From the NCBI GenBank assembly GCA_002350615.1, contig DEFD01000024.1, positions 185 through 43,519 on the forward strand: a DNA stretch of 43,335 bases. The letters are read 5' to 3'. The position numbers and the translations under genes are program-made. The notes beneath the pieces were generated by a model. The model saw only the letters and a program-made list of their open reading frames with translations, had not been told where the DNA came from and searched no databases. The first letter of the stretch is position 1. Each line of letters opens with the position of its first letter. Shown piece by piece: positions 1 to 7,642 of this stretch. The stretch comes from Bacteroidales bacterium UBA2861. Its GTDB lineage: Bacteria > Bacteroidota > Bacteroidia > Bacteroidales > UBA932.

Positions 1-533
1 GTCTGGCGGTCGCCGATAATGAGCTCACGCTGTCCGCGTCCTATCGGGATCATGGCGTCGATGGCCTTGATACCCGTCTGCAGAGGTTCGGCGACAGGCT
101 CGCGGAAAATCACTCCGGGAGCTTTGCGTTCCAGAGGCATCTCGAAGCGAGTGCCGCCTATCTCGCCGCGGCCGTCGAGAGGGTCTCCGAGGGGGTTGAC
201 CACGCGGCCGACCATCTCCTCGCTCACCTCAACCGAGGCTATACGGCCGAGACGCCGCACTTTCATGCCCTCCTTCACCTGGTCGGTAGGGCCGAGAAGG
301 ACGGCTCCAACATTGTCTTCCTCCAGGTTCATAACCACGGCGCGGACTCCAGAGCCGAACTCGAGCAATTCGCCCGCCTCGGCGTTCACGAGGCCGTAGA
401 TACGGGCAACGCCGTCGCTCACCTGCAGCACCTCTCCTGCTTCTTCATATTTCAGGGAACTGTCTATCCCCTGCAGCTGGTCCAGCAGGATGCGGGACAC
501 TTCGCTTGCACTTATATTGTTGTTCTGAGCCAT
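1..533 (-). CDS. atpA: ATP synthase F1 subunit alpha, N-terminal part (cut by window edge)
   Basis: This is the catalytic-hexamer alpha subunit of the F1 head of ATP synthase, on the cytoplasmic side of the inner membrane. About 177 residues are visible, beginning MAQNNNISASEVSRILLDQL. They cover the N-terminal beta-barrel and the start of the nucleotide-binding domain; the window ends inside the Walker A region, with GDRQ the last readable residues of the usual GDRQTGKT. The ATG at 533-531 shares one base with the atpH stop codon (TAATG), so translation is probably coupled. The gene is last of the visible series beta-epsilon-a-c-b-delta-alpha. The gamma gene is expected beyond the edge. The identification is secure; only the C-terminal part is missing. 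Confidence 0.97.
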   Translation of the reverse strand, partial: MAQNNNISASEVSRILLDQLQGIDSSLKYEEAGEVLQVSDGVARIYGLVNAEAGELLEFGSGVRAVVMNLEEDNVGAVLLGPTDQVKEGMKVRRLGRIASVEVSEEMVGRVVNPLGDPLDGRGEIGGTRFEMPLERKAPGVIFREPVAEPLQTGIKAIDAMIPIGRGQRELIIGDRQ

Positions 534-1030
534 TATACCAATCTTTCAGTATTTGATGTCAGCTGCCTGCGTATGCGCTCAAGCTGCGTGCGCACGCTGG
601 CATCCAGCATGTAATCGTCCACATCGTACACGAATCCTCCTATAAGATCCGGATCCGTACGGCTGTCCATTATGACCTTCCCGCCGAAACGGGACGCCAC
701 GGCCGTCTCCACCCGTTTTTCCAGTTCCTCCGAGGGGACTGCGCTCCGCAGATGCACAAGATGCACATCGTTTTCCTCGCACCAGAGGCGGACAAAATGG
801 GTAAGCGTCAGCCTGAGATGCTCGGAGCGTCCCTTGCGCCGCATCAGAAGCACCAGGGAGGAAATCTCGGGGCAGAGCCCTCCGGACAGGGGAGCCCACT
901 GCGGAGTTCCCTCTTCGGCGCCGGAAAGAAGCGCCCTGGCCTGGTCGAACGCGCGTTCGCCGCCGCCGGTCTTATCGACCAGCATCAGCAGCGCTTTCGC
1001 ATACCTGGACGATATCACACCCGTATTCAT
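533..1030 (-). CDS. atpH: ATP synthase F1 subunit delta
   Basis: This is the delta (OSCP-like) subunit, which joins the top of the F1 head to the peripheral stalk made by subunit b. The product is 165 aa, starts MNTGVISSRYAKALL (the typical N-terminal RYAKALL signature of the family) and ends in the conserved region around residues 135-150, including PDLIGGFVYDVDDYMLD. Length is slightly below the usual ~175-180 aa. The start codon overlaps the atpF stop (TGATG) and its own stop overlaps the atpA start (TAATG). Such one-base overlaps on both sides indicate a tightly coupled operon. Confidence 0.95.
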   Translation of the reverse strand: MNTGVISSRYAKALLMLVDKTGGGERAFDQARALLSGAEEGTPQWAPLSGGLCPEISSLVLLMRRKGRSEHLRLTLTHFVRLWCEENDVHLVHLRSAVPSEELEKRVETAVASRFGGKVIMDSRTDPDLIGGFVYDVDDYMLDASVRTQLERIRRQLTSNTERLV

Positions 1031-1578
1031 CAGCTTTGCACTTTTGCAGAAGATTCAGAAGCATCCGCGGGAGCGCCCGCTTTATCGGAAACGGATAGTT
1101 CGTCGGCATACCTGCGGGCAAGGGAAAGTTGCTCATCTTCATGACCGAGCCTGTCCCTGAGCACCTTCTCTGCCACCTGCACCGAGAGAAGGGCCATCTC
1201 CCTGCGCACCTCCCGGATAGCATCCTGCTTCTCGCGCTCTATGCGCTCGCGGGCATGCTCCAGCATCTCGTAGGTCTGCACCGAAGCTTCCTCCCTCGCA
1301 GCCCGGATAATCTCGTCGCGGGAATGCGCCGCCTCCTTGAGGATCCGCGCCTGCTCCGCATGTGTCCTGGCGATCATCTCCTCCTGCTCCTTAGCAAGGC
1401 CTTCAAGCTGCGCGCGGGCCTGTTCGGCCTGCCTGAGGGACTCCTCGATACGCGCGCTCCTGCTGTCGACGGCGGAAGTAATCACCGGAAATCCCCATTT
1501 GGCAAGGATGAAAAGCACGATGCCGAAAATGAGTACCATCCAGAAAAGAAGGCCGCCGTCAGGAGTAATCAGGTTCAT
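1030..1578 (-). CDS. atpF: ATP synthase F0 subunit b
   Basis: This subunit forms the peripheral stalk holding the F1 head against the membrane sector. The 182-aa product has one N-terminal membrane segment (about residues 8-28, WMVLIFGIVLFILAKWGFPV). A long, highly charged helix with a coiled-coil look follows to about residue 155 (EARASVQ-like, Glu/Arg/Gln-rich), and then a short Ala/Ser-rich tail. Length is somewhat above the common ~165 aa because of that tail (KAGAPADASESSAKVQS). It sits between the c and delta genes as expected. The start at 1578 places the membrane segment at the very N-terminus, as usual for subunit b. Confidence 0.95.
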   Translation of the reverse strand: MNLITPDGGLLFWMVLIFGIVLFILAKWGFPVITSAVDSRSARIEESLRQAEQARAQLEGLAKEQEEMIARTHAEQARILKEAAHSRDEIIRAAREEASVQTYEMLEHARERIEREKQDAIREVRREMALLSVQVAEKVLRDRLGHEDEQLSLARRYADELSVSDKAGAPADASESSAKVQS

Positions 1579-1581
1579 ACT

Positions 1582-1836
1582 CTAAAGAACTATTGCCAGC
1601 AGGCAGACGATGATGCCGAGCAGGGCCGCGCCTTCGATCATACCGGCTACGATAATCATGCTCGTACGGATGTTCCCGGCCGCTTCCGGCTGACGGGCGA
1701 TGGCCTCCATGGCGGCAGTACCGACCTTGCCGATTCCGTATCCTGCAGCAAAGGCTGCCAATGCTGCGCCGAGTGCTGCGCCCACTTTTCCGAGCGCGGC
1801 GCCTGCGACGACTTGAAGAATAATTGCAGTAATCAT
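1582..1836 (-). CDS. atpE: ATP synthase F0 subunit c (rotor ring)
   Basis: This is the ion-carrying proteolipid of the rotor ring, 84 aa with two membrane helices (about residues 5-40 and 58-82) joined by the polar loop RQPEAAG. Glu68 in GMIEGAAL is the ion-binding carboxylate. The helix-1 position that is Gln in Na+-dependent rings is here an Ala (around residues 30-32), and the residue after the Glu is Gly rather than Thr. Both point to H+ rather than Na+ coupling; that is an inference from family comparison, not a measurement. It is separated from atpB by 12 bp and from atpF by 3 bp. Confidence 0.96.
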   Translation of the reverse strand: MITAIILQVVAGAALGKVGAALGAALAAFAAGYGIGKVGTAAMEAIARQPEAAGNIRTSMIIVAGMIEGAALLGIIVCLLAIVL

Positions 1837-1848
1837 AATATCAGATGT

Positions 1849-2937
1849 TTAATCTTGTCTTGCGAGTCCTATATAAATGGATGAAAGCATGGTGAATATA
1901 TATGCCTGGATAAAGGAAATAAGCAGTTCCAGTACATCCAGGAAGATTCCGAATAGTACGGATATGAAACTCATCCCGCCCAGCAGCACTCCCCCGTACT
2001 TCGCCATGATGAAGATGATGCACACCATGCAGAGCAATTGGATATGCCCAGCCAGCATGTTCGCGAAGAGTCGGATGGTAAGGGAAATGGGCTTCACCAG
2101 GGCGCTGAAAACTTCTATCACCGCCATTATCGGCTTGAGGAAGCCGGGCACGTCCGGATTGAAGATTTCTTCGTAGTAATGCTTTGTGCCAGTGAGATTT
2201 ACGCTGAAAAAGGTAAAGAGTGCCAGCACCAGCGTACAGGCTATGTTGCCCGTAAGATTGGCCCCGCCAGGGAAAATGGGGACGATGCCCAGGAAATTGT
2301 TCAGAAGGATGAAAAGGAAGGCGGTGCAGAGGTAGGGCGAATAGCGGCGGAAATCCTTCTCCCCGATGTTTTCGCGCGCCATGTCATGCACCATCATCAC
2401 CAGCGGCTCCATGCATGCCGCAAGCCCCTTCGGTGCATCTTTCCCGGCATCGTGGGTGCGGTACCAGCGGGCAGTCAGAAGCACCAGGACAAGAAGCAGC
2501 AGGCTCCCCATGATAAGGCTCAGCACGTTTTTCGTGATGCTGATGTCAAAGGGCCTGTTCCCCTCCGCATCCACAATCTTTCCCTCATGTTTTTCCCCCT
2601 TCGGGGCGATGCGGAAGCCTTCATAGCTCTCTCCGCCCTCCAGGCGGGCCGATGAAAACAGATGCCAGCCATCCTTATAAAGTATCACCGGCAGATGGAG
2701 CGCAAGCGACTTATCTCCCCAATTCAGCAGATGCCACTCGTAGGCGTCGCCAATATGCTCGAAGATGACATCGGAAATCGCCGGCTGCTGCTCTTCAGGC
2801 CGGGTTTCCACGGCTGCCGCCGATTGATGTTCCGGGGCTGCATACGCCGCCTGCCCGGGGGCCGCCGCATCCTGCGCCAGCGCCGGACCGAAGAACGGCA
2901 GCACCAGCATCACGATTATGAGAGCAAGCCTTTTCAT
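1849..2937 (-). CDS. atpB: ATP synthase F0 subunit a with N-terminal extension
   Basis: This is the stator subunit that forms the two proton half-channels against the c ring. The 362-aa protein is longer than the ~270-aa Escherichia coli subunit. It has an N-terminal signal-peptide-like segment (MKRLALIIVMLVLPFFGPAL) and a soluble region to about residue 135 before the first of several membrane helices. This long form is usual for Bacteroidetes. The essential arginine is visible as Arg289 in SLTIRLFANM, followed by the conserved GH. The ATG overlaps the atpC stop by 4 bp (ATGA), indicating translational coupling. Confidence 0.95.
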   Translation of the reverse strand: MKRLALIIVMLVLPFFGPALAQDAAAPGQAAYAAPEHQSAAAVETRPEEQQPAISDVIFEHIGDAYEWHLLNWGDKSLALHLPVILYKDGWHLFSSARLEGGESYEGFRIAPKGEKHEGKIVDAEGNRPFDISITKNVLSLIMGSLLLLVLVLLTARWYRTHDAGKDAPKGLAACMEPLVMMVHDMARENIGEKDFRRYSPYLCTAFLFILLNNFLGIVPIFPGGANLTGNIACTLVLALFTFFSVNLTGTKHYYEEIFNPDVPGFLKPIMAVIEVFSALVKPISLTIRLFANMLAGHIQLLCMVCIIFIMAKYGGVLLGGMSFISVLFGIFLDVLELLISFIQAYIFTMLSSIYIGLARQD

Positions 2938-3230
2938 AATTCGCAGCAGACGGTCAATTCATTGTTTTCCAGACGCATCATACCGGATTTTATCCTCACG
3001 ACATGAAAACTGTCGATGATGGTTTCCAGTGTATGCTCCTCATGTTCGTGCTCGTGAATTTCGAGCTCGGAACCGGGTTCTCGCCAGCGGATTTCACCCG
3101 CAGAGAGCGCCGATATGATGGGCGCATGGTCCGGCAGCACTTCGAAAGCGCCCGCCGCTCCCGGCAGGAATACCGCCGAGGCCTGATGCTCTTCCGAGGA
3201 AGATGCCGTGAATATGCGCAGCCTGATCAT
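2934..3230 (-). CDS. atpC: ATP synthase F1 subunit epsilon, short form
   Basis: This central-stalk subunit normally has an N-terminal beta-sandwich and a C-terminal pair of helices that inhibits ATP hydrolysis. The 98-aa product has only the beta-sandwich (motifs FLPGAAGAFEVLPDHAPIIS and SALSAGEIR at residues 21-47). The inhibitory helices are absent, as in other Bacteroidetes. An unusual His/Glu-rich stretch, HEHEHEEH, occupies residues 59-66 between two predicted beta-strands. The start codon overlaps the atpD stop by one base (TAATG) and the stop overlaps atpB by four bases. Confidence 0.92.
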   Translation of the reverse strand: MIRLRIFTASSSEEHQASAVFLPGAAGAFEVLPDHAPIISALSAGEIRWREPGSELEIHEHEHEEHTLETIIDSFHVVRIKSGMMRLENNELTVCCEL

Positions 3231-4750
3231 TACGCCTTCGCTTCTGCAAGTATCTTTTCACCCTTGGCGATAGCATCCTCCAGGGTGCCCACGTTAAGGA
3301 ATGCCTGTTCGGGCAGATGGTCGCATTCTCCATCCAGGATGGCATTGAAACCGCGGATTGTGTCTTCGATGTCCACCATGACGCCCTTGACGCCGGTAAA
3401 CTGCTCCGCCACGCTGAAGGGCTGGCTGAGGAAGCGCTGCACGCGGCGGGCCCTGTTGACGGTGAGTTTGTCTTCGTCCGAGAGTTCGTCCATGCCAAGG
3501 ATGGCTATGATGTCCTGCAGTTCCTTGTTGCGCTGCAGTATCTGCTTCACCCTCTGGGCGGTGTTGTAGTGGGCTTCGCCGACGATATTGGGATCCAGGA
3601 TGCGGGAGGTGGATTCAAGGGGATCCACAGCCGGATAGATTCCGAGTTCGGTTATCTTTCTGCTTAGCACCGTGGTGGCGTCCAGATGGCTGAAAGTGGT
3701 TGCCGGAGCCGGGTCCGTGAGGTCGTCAGCAGGCACGTAAACTGCTTGTACCGAGGTGATTGAGCCGTTCTTCGTAGAGGTGATGCGTTCCTGCATCTGC
3801 CCCATTTCGGTAGCCAGCGTGGGCTGGTATCCCACAGCCGAAGGCATCCGCCCGAGAAGGGCGCTCACCTCGCTGCCCGCCTGGGTGAAACGGAAGATGT
3901 TGTCGATAAAGAAAAGAATGTCCTTGGGGCTGGACGGATCCGTGCTGTCGCGGAAGGATTCCGCCAGTGTAAGGCCGCTGAGAGCCACGCTGCTCCTTGC
4001 TCCCGGGGGTTCGTTCATCTGCCCGAAAACCATTGCCACCTGGCTCTGGGAAAGGGCTTCGCGGTCGATTTTGGAAAGGTCCCAATGGCCTTCCTCCATG
4101 GCCTTTTCGAATTCTTCCCCATATTTTATAACCCCGGATTCGATCATCTCGCGGAGCAGGTCGTTGCCCTCGCGGGTACGTTCACCCACTCCGGCGAAAA
4201 CGCTGAAGCCGTTGTGTTTCTTGGCGATATTGTTTATAAGTTCCTTGATGAGAACGGTTTTCCCGACGCCCGCGCCTCCGAAAAGGCCGATCTTTCCGCC
4301 TTTGAGATAGGGTTCCAGGAGGTCGATGACCTTGATGCCTGTGAAGAGCACCTCCTCGCTGGTGGAAAGGTCCTCGAATTTAGGAGGATCCCTGTGGATG
4401 GGGAGGGCTCCCTTGCGGTCCAGTTCTTCCAGGCCGTCGATGCTGTCCCCTGTCACGTTCATAACCCTCCCGCGGATCTGAGAGCCCGTTGGCATGGTGA
4501 TAGGGGCTCCCGTCGCGAATACCGGCAGGCCGCGGCGCAGTCCGTCGGTGGAATCCATGGCAACGCAGCGCACGGTGTCTTCGCCTATGTGCTGCTGAAC
4601 TTCTATGATAAGGTCCCGGCCGTCCTGACGGGGCACCCGAAGCGCCTCATGGATGGATGGAAGGGCCGATTCCTGATTCTCTCCCAATTCGAAATGTACA
4701 TCGACCACAGGGCCGATAACCTGGGATATCTTTGCTTTGATTTCCGGCAT
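3230..4750 (-). CDS. atpD: ATP synthase F1 subunit beta
   Basis: This is the catalytic subunit of F1-ATPase (ADP + Pi to ATP), 506 aa. The Walker A motif GGAGVGKT is at residues 158-165 and the following catalytic segments (GERTREGNDL, LFFIDNIFRFTQAG) are all present. I start it at the ATG reading MPEIKAKISQVIG rather than at a TTG nine bases upstream, because MPEI matches the family N-terminus. The gene opens the operon. A sigma-ABfr-type promoter lies immediately in front (TTTG, 19-bp spacer, TAATTTTG), and its -7 element ends only six bases before the ATG. The upstream neighbour on the same strand is the last gene of PUL1, 57 bp away. Confidence 0.97.
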   Translation of the reverse strand: MPEIKAKISQVIGPVVDVHFELGENQESALPSIHEALRVPRQDGRDLIIEVQQHIGEDTVRCVAMDSTDGLRRGLPVFATGAPITMPTGSQIRGRVMNVTGDSIDGLEELDRKGALPIHRDPPKFEDLSTSEEVLFTGIKVIDLLEPYLKGGKIGLFGGAGVGKTVLIKELINNIAKKHNGFSVFAGVGERTREGNDLLREMIESGVIKYGEEFEKAMEEGHWDLSKIDREALSQSQVAMVFGQMNEPPGARSSVALSGLTLAESFRDSTDPSSPKDILFFIDNIFRFTQAGSEVSALLGRMPSAVGYQPTLATEMGQMQERITSTKNGSITSVQAVYVPADDLTDPAPATTFSHLDATTVLSRKITELGIYPAVDPLESTSRILDPNIVGEAHYNTAQRVKQILQRNKELQDIIAILGMDELSDEDKLTVNRARRVQRFLSQPFSVAEQFTGVKGVMVDIEDTIRGFNAILDGECDHLPEQAFLNVGTLEDAIAKGEKILAEAKA

Positions 4751-4756
4751 AATCCC

Positions 4757-4787
4757 CAAAATTAAGGAATTTCAGCGGAATATCAAA
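4757..4787 (-). promoter_or_regulatory. Bacteroidetes-type promoter of the atp operon
   Basis: On the minus strand TTTG (4787-4784) is followed after exactly 19 bases by TAATTTTG (4764-4757), fitting the TTTG / TAnnTTTG consensus of the Bacteroidetes housekeeping sigma factor. The -7 box ends six bases before the atpD ATG. Transcription should therefore start almost at the start codon. Confidence 0.75.
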
Positions 4788-4807
4788 GTTCAGAGAGGAT
4801 ATCTTCC

Positions 4808-6196
4808 TCATTCAGTTTCGATAAAGACAAAGCTGCAGGCTTCCATCACAAGATTTACAGACCCGTCTTCTGCGATGCGGACGGGATATTCGGAAAAGAG
4901 CATTCCGCCATCCGTAAGATGGCATCGGACCTTTTTGAAAGCGCCATTGTCAAGCCTGACATTGACCTTTTTCAAAGACACTACATCCAGACTCTCATTG
5001 TAACGGGTTACGAGAATGCCCAGGCGACCGTCGGTGCCACGCGCAGCAGTGACAAAAACATCATCTTCTGCACTATGAGCCTTTACCGCCGTGCCCATGT
5101 CCTTGAGTTTACCCCAGGAAAACAGGGCGTAATACCCGGGAAGCGGGCGGCCGGTATAGAAATCGAAGACTCCATTCCAGTAAGTTGAGGGACGCAGGTC
5201 ATAATACATCAGCATATCCACCGGCGCAACCTGGCAGGCGCTCATCACCGCTGTCATGAAAGCCCCGCCCCTTATGGAGTGGATGCTCTCGACAGAATAT
5301 GCGAATCCTTCGTTCCAGTCCTTTACATAATTCCATTCGTTGAGGATGGATTCTGTCGCCCCATAGCCGTTGTCATCCAGAATCTTACGAACTTTGACAG
5401 CCCTGTCGGCAAACTCGGAGGGACGAATGTCATAACGATGCCAGGAGTAAAAATCAAGCGGAACGCCCCTTTTTGCCATCTCCTTCGCGAACATTTCAGT
5501 CCTTGACGACCCGGCCATGGCGGGGCCGCCAATCTTAATAGACGGAAAGCTCTTTTTAAGGTGTTTCGCCACGCATTCATAGAAATCGAAGAAAAGCGCC
5601 GCATCGCCACCCCAAGTGCGCGGATCCGTCTTCCACCGGTCATCCTTCCAGTCCAAATCCGGTTCATTCCATATCTCCCAATAGGTAAGGTTCCACCGGT
5701 AACCATCAGCCCAGCCTTCGTTGTAGTGGCGGATTATGTGTTCCGCAACCGAGGCCCATTTGGAATAATCAGCCGGAGGGTAGATCCCATATTTCTTGGG
5801 GCTGTGTTCGATTTTCTGTCCCAACCTGTAAAAGACCTGCGTCCCGGCATTCATCACGCTGCGAACATAGCGGTCTGTCAGTGTAAAGTCGTATGCCTGG
5901 GGGTCTTCCGGATCCCTGGAGAAGTCCGGGAACACGGCGCTGATATCGACCACGTGCTCTGCGCCGTAGCCGGATTCAAAAGCGGCGTCGTGATTGCGGG
6001 AGAACCCGATACCGGCCTCCGAAAACCATTCAAATCCACCTCTACGCGACAACTCCCCGTCTGTTATGCGGGGAGCATTGTTCACCGAATTCATTTCCTT
6101 TACCGGACCGAGCTCTTCCGATGGAAAAACAGTTACCTGAGCGGCAGCGCCCAGGCAGGACACTGCCACAATAACTATTGATAGTATTCGTCTCAT
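4808..6196 (-). CDS. Secreted clan GH-A glycosidase, GH39-like
   Basis: This is a probable periplasmic or secreted retaining glycosidase of 462 aa, resembling GH39 beta-xylosidase/uronidase-type enzymes. A signal peptide covers residues 1-20 (MRRILSIVIVAVSCLGAAAQ). The TIM barrel carries the acid/base Glu178 in WEIWNEPD and a probable nucleophile Glu287 in SILNEWNY; the spacing of 109 residues suits clan GH-A. A beta-rich C-terminal region follows from about residue 370. An alternative ATG at 6223 overlaps the stop of the preceding gene (ATGA), but it would put nine extra residues before the signal peptide, so I prefer 6196. It is the last gene of PUL1. The family assignment within GH-A, and hence the substrate, is uncertain. 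Confidence 0.8.
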   Translation of the reverse strand: MRRILSIVIVAVSCLGAAAQVTVFPSEELGPVKEMNSVNNAPRITDGELSRRGGFEWFSEAGIGFSRNHDAAFESGYGAEHVVDISAVFPDFSRDPEDPQAYDFTLTDRYVRSVMNAGTQVFYRLGQKIEHSPKKYGIYPPADYSKWASVAEHIIRHYNEGWADGYRWNLTYWEIWNEPDLDWKDDRWKTDPRTWGGDAALFFDFYECVAKHLKKSFPSIKIGGPAMAGSSRTEMFAKEMAKRGVPLDFYSWHRYDIRPSEFADRAVKVRKILDDNGYGATESILNEWNYVKDWNEGFAYSVESIHSIRGGAFMTAVMSACQVAPVDMLMYYDLRPSTYWNGVFDFYTGRPLPGYYALFSWGKLKDMGTAVKAHSAEDDVFVTAARGTDGRLGILVTRYNESLDVVSLKKVNVRLDNGAFKKVRCHLTDGGMLFSEYPVRIAEDGSVNLVMEACSFVFIETE

Positions 6197-6219
6197 ACAG
6201 TCTTCTGTCATGATATAAT

Positions 6220-7635
6220 TCATTCAAGCGGCGTGATACACAGATTGTTTCTGTCAGTTACCAAGACCGGGCTGTCATATGCAGGCACCTCCAACTCCGC
6301 CATCCCGCCACTTCGCTCAGGTGCGGCCAGAGCATAGACCAAACCTGTACGGACATCCACCGCACATGGTTTCCTGAATGCTCCGGAAGGTATCGTTACC
6401 TTTACCTTGGTCATCTCAACAGCGTCAGATGGAATTGCCGAATCTTCCCACAAGACAAAACAGCAGCGCTTCTTATCATATTTAAAAGGATACAACGACC
6501 ATGAACCTTGGCCGGACACGCTGATTCCGGAATCCTCCTGCAAACGCTCCATCATGGGCCAGAGACTCACAAGGTTCTGAATAGCATAGTAGGCCTGCTT
6601 CGGACGCAGAACCCGGTTGGCATCATCGGTTTCCAGGAGCCCTTTGACATTCTTTTTACGGATAGCATCAGAGGAGGAGCCCTGGTAGTTCATATCGCTG
6701 ATGGAAAACACGGTGGTAGGTATTCCCCTCGCTTTGTCACTCAGCATTCTACGCAAATCCCATTTCGCCTGAGAGACTTCGGTCCAGTCATGCTTGTCCA
6801 AAGCGCCTCCCATATAACCTTTGGATGGAGCTCCCGTCTCTCCCTGACGCAGTTTTATCTTGGACGAATAACGGGAAAGGGAATCCTGCATAGCCTCAAC
6901 CTTTGCATACATTTCCTCTGGACGATAAGTATAGAAATGATAGCTTATCCAGTCGAATAGTTCAAGGTTTCCGGATGCCTTTATGGCACTCATACACTTG
7001 CTGAACAGTGCAGGGCGCCATCCTGCCCATGCAAACGCAGCGATCCGCGCCTCCGGATCGACCCGCCTGATACATTCGGCAGTTCTGACAGTCAGTTCCA
7101 CAAATGGCATAGGATCGTTGCGGAAGCGCCTTGTGAGATCGGGTTCGTTCCATATTTCCCATTCATGCACCTTTCCTTTGTAGCGTTCTGCCATTGCCGT
7201 CACCCAGCGGTCCCACGCTTCGAGGGCCACTTCCGATTCGGGATATCCCCCTGAAAGCACAGGGGTTCCTCCTCCGGGATACAGCGGATTGCCGTAGGAG
7301 GTCTGCAGCCACGGCTCCAGCCCGCGTGAAACAGCATCCTCTATTATCTCATCCAGCCAGGCGAAATCATACACAGCTTTTTCTTTCTCCGTTCTTGCCC
7401 ATCCTGCCTGAATACGGATTTTGCGGATCCCGAGTTCCGCGAGGTATTCCTTATAACTATTATAGTCTGCGTATCCCCTGTCCAGTACCTCGCAGCCAAC
7501 CGTGATGTCGTTTTCCCTCAGGGCAAGATTGTCCAGGGCGAGCCTGCCGATACAGTTGAATCCATAATCCGTTACCTGAGCGGCAGCGCCCAGAGAGAAC
7601 GCTGCCGCAATCAGTATTGACAGTATGTGTTTCAT
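6220..7635 (-). CDS. Secreted clan GH-A glycosidase, family uncertain
   Basis: This second TIM-barrel glycosidase of PUL1 is 471 aa. A signal peptide at residues 1-20 (MKHILSILIAAAFSLGAAAQ) is nearly the same as in the gene downstream. Acid/base Glu164 is in WEIWNEPDL, and a likely nucleophile is Glu266 in LRQGETGAP. The C-terminal ~90 residues look beta-rich. Apart from the signal peptide and the WEIWNEPD motif it is not obviously a close duplicate of its neighbour. The start at 7635 is chosen because it places the signal peptide at the N-terminus; a longer frame to 7671 would add 12 residues and overlap the upstream gene. It may be GH39-, GH5- or GH10-like. Confidence 0.78.
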   Translation of the reverse strand: MKHILSILIAAAFSLGAAAQVTDYGFNCIGRLALDNLALRENDITVGCEVLDRGYADYNSYKEYLAELGIRKIRIQAGWARTEKEKAVYDFAWLDEIIEDAVSRGLEPWLQTSYGNPLYPGGGTPVLSGGYPESEVALEAWDRWVTAMAERYKGKVHEWEIWNEPDLTRRFRNDPMPFVELTVRTAECIRRVDPEARIAAFAWAGWRPALFSKCMSAIKASGNLELFDWISYHFYTYRPEEMYAKVEAMQDSLSRYSSKIKLRQGETGAPSKGYMGGALDKHDWTEVSQAKWDLRRMLSDKARGIPTTVFSISDMNYQGSSSDAIRKKNVKGLLETDDANRVLRPKQAYYAIQNLVSLWPMMERLQEDSGISVSGQGSWSLYPFKYDKKRCCFVLWEDSAIPSDAVEMTKVKVTIPSGAFRKPCAVDVRTGLVYALAAPERSGGMAELEVPAYDSPVLVTDRNNLCITPLE

Positions 7636-7642
7636 AGATGGT

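Noticed and set aside
1..4750. Missing gamma subunit in the ATP synthase operon
   Set aside because: In the Bacteroidetes order gamma follows alpha, so it is expected just beyond the left edge of the window.
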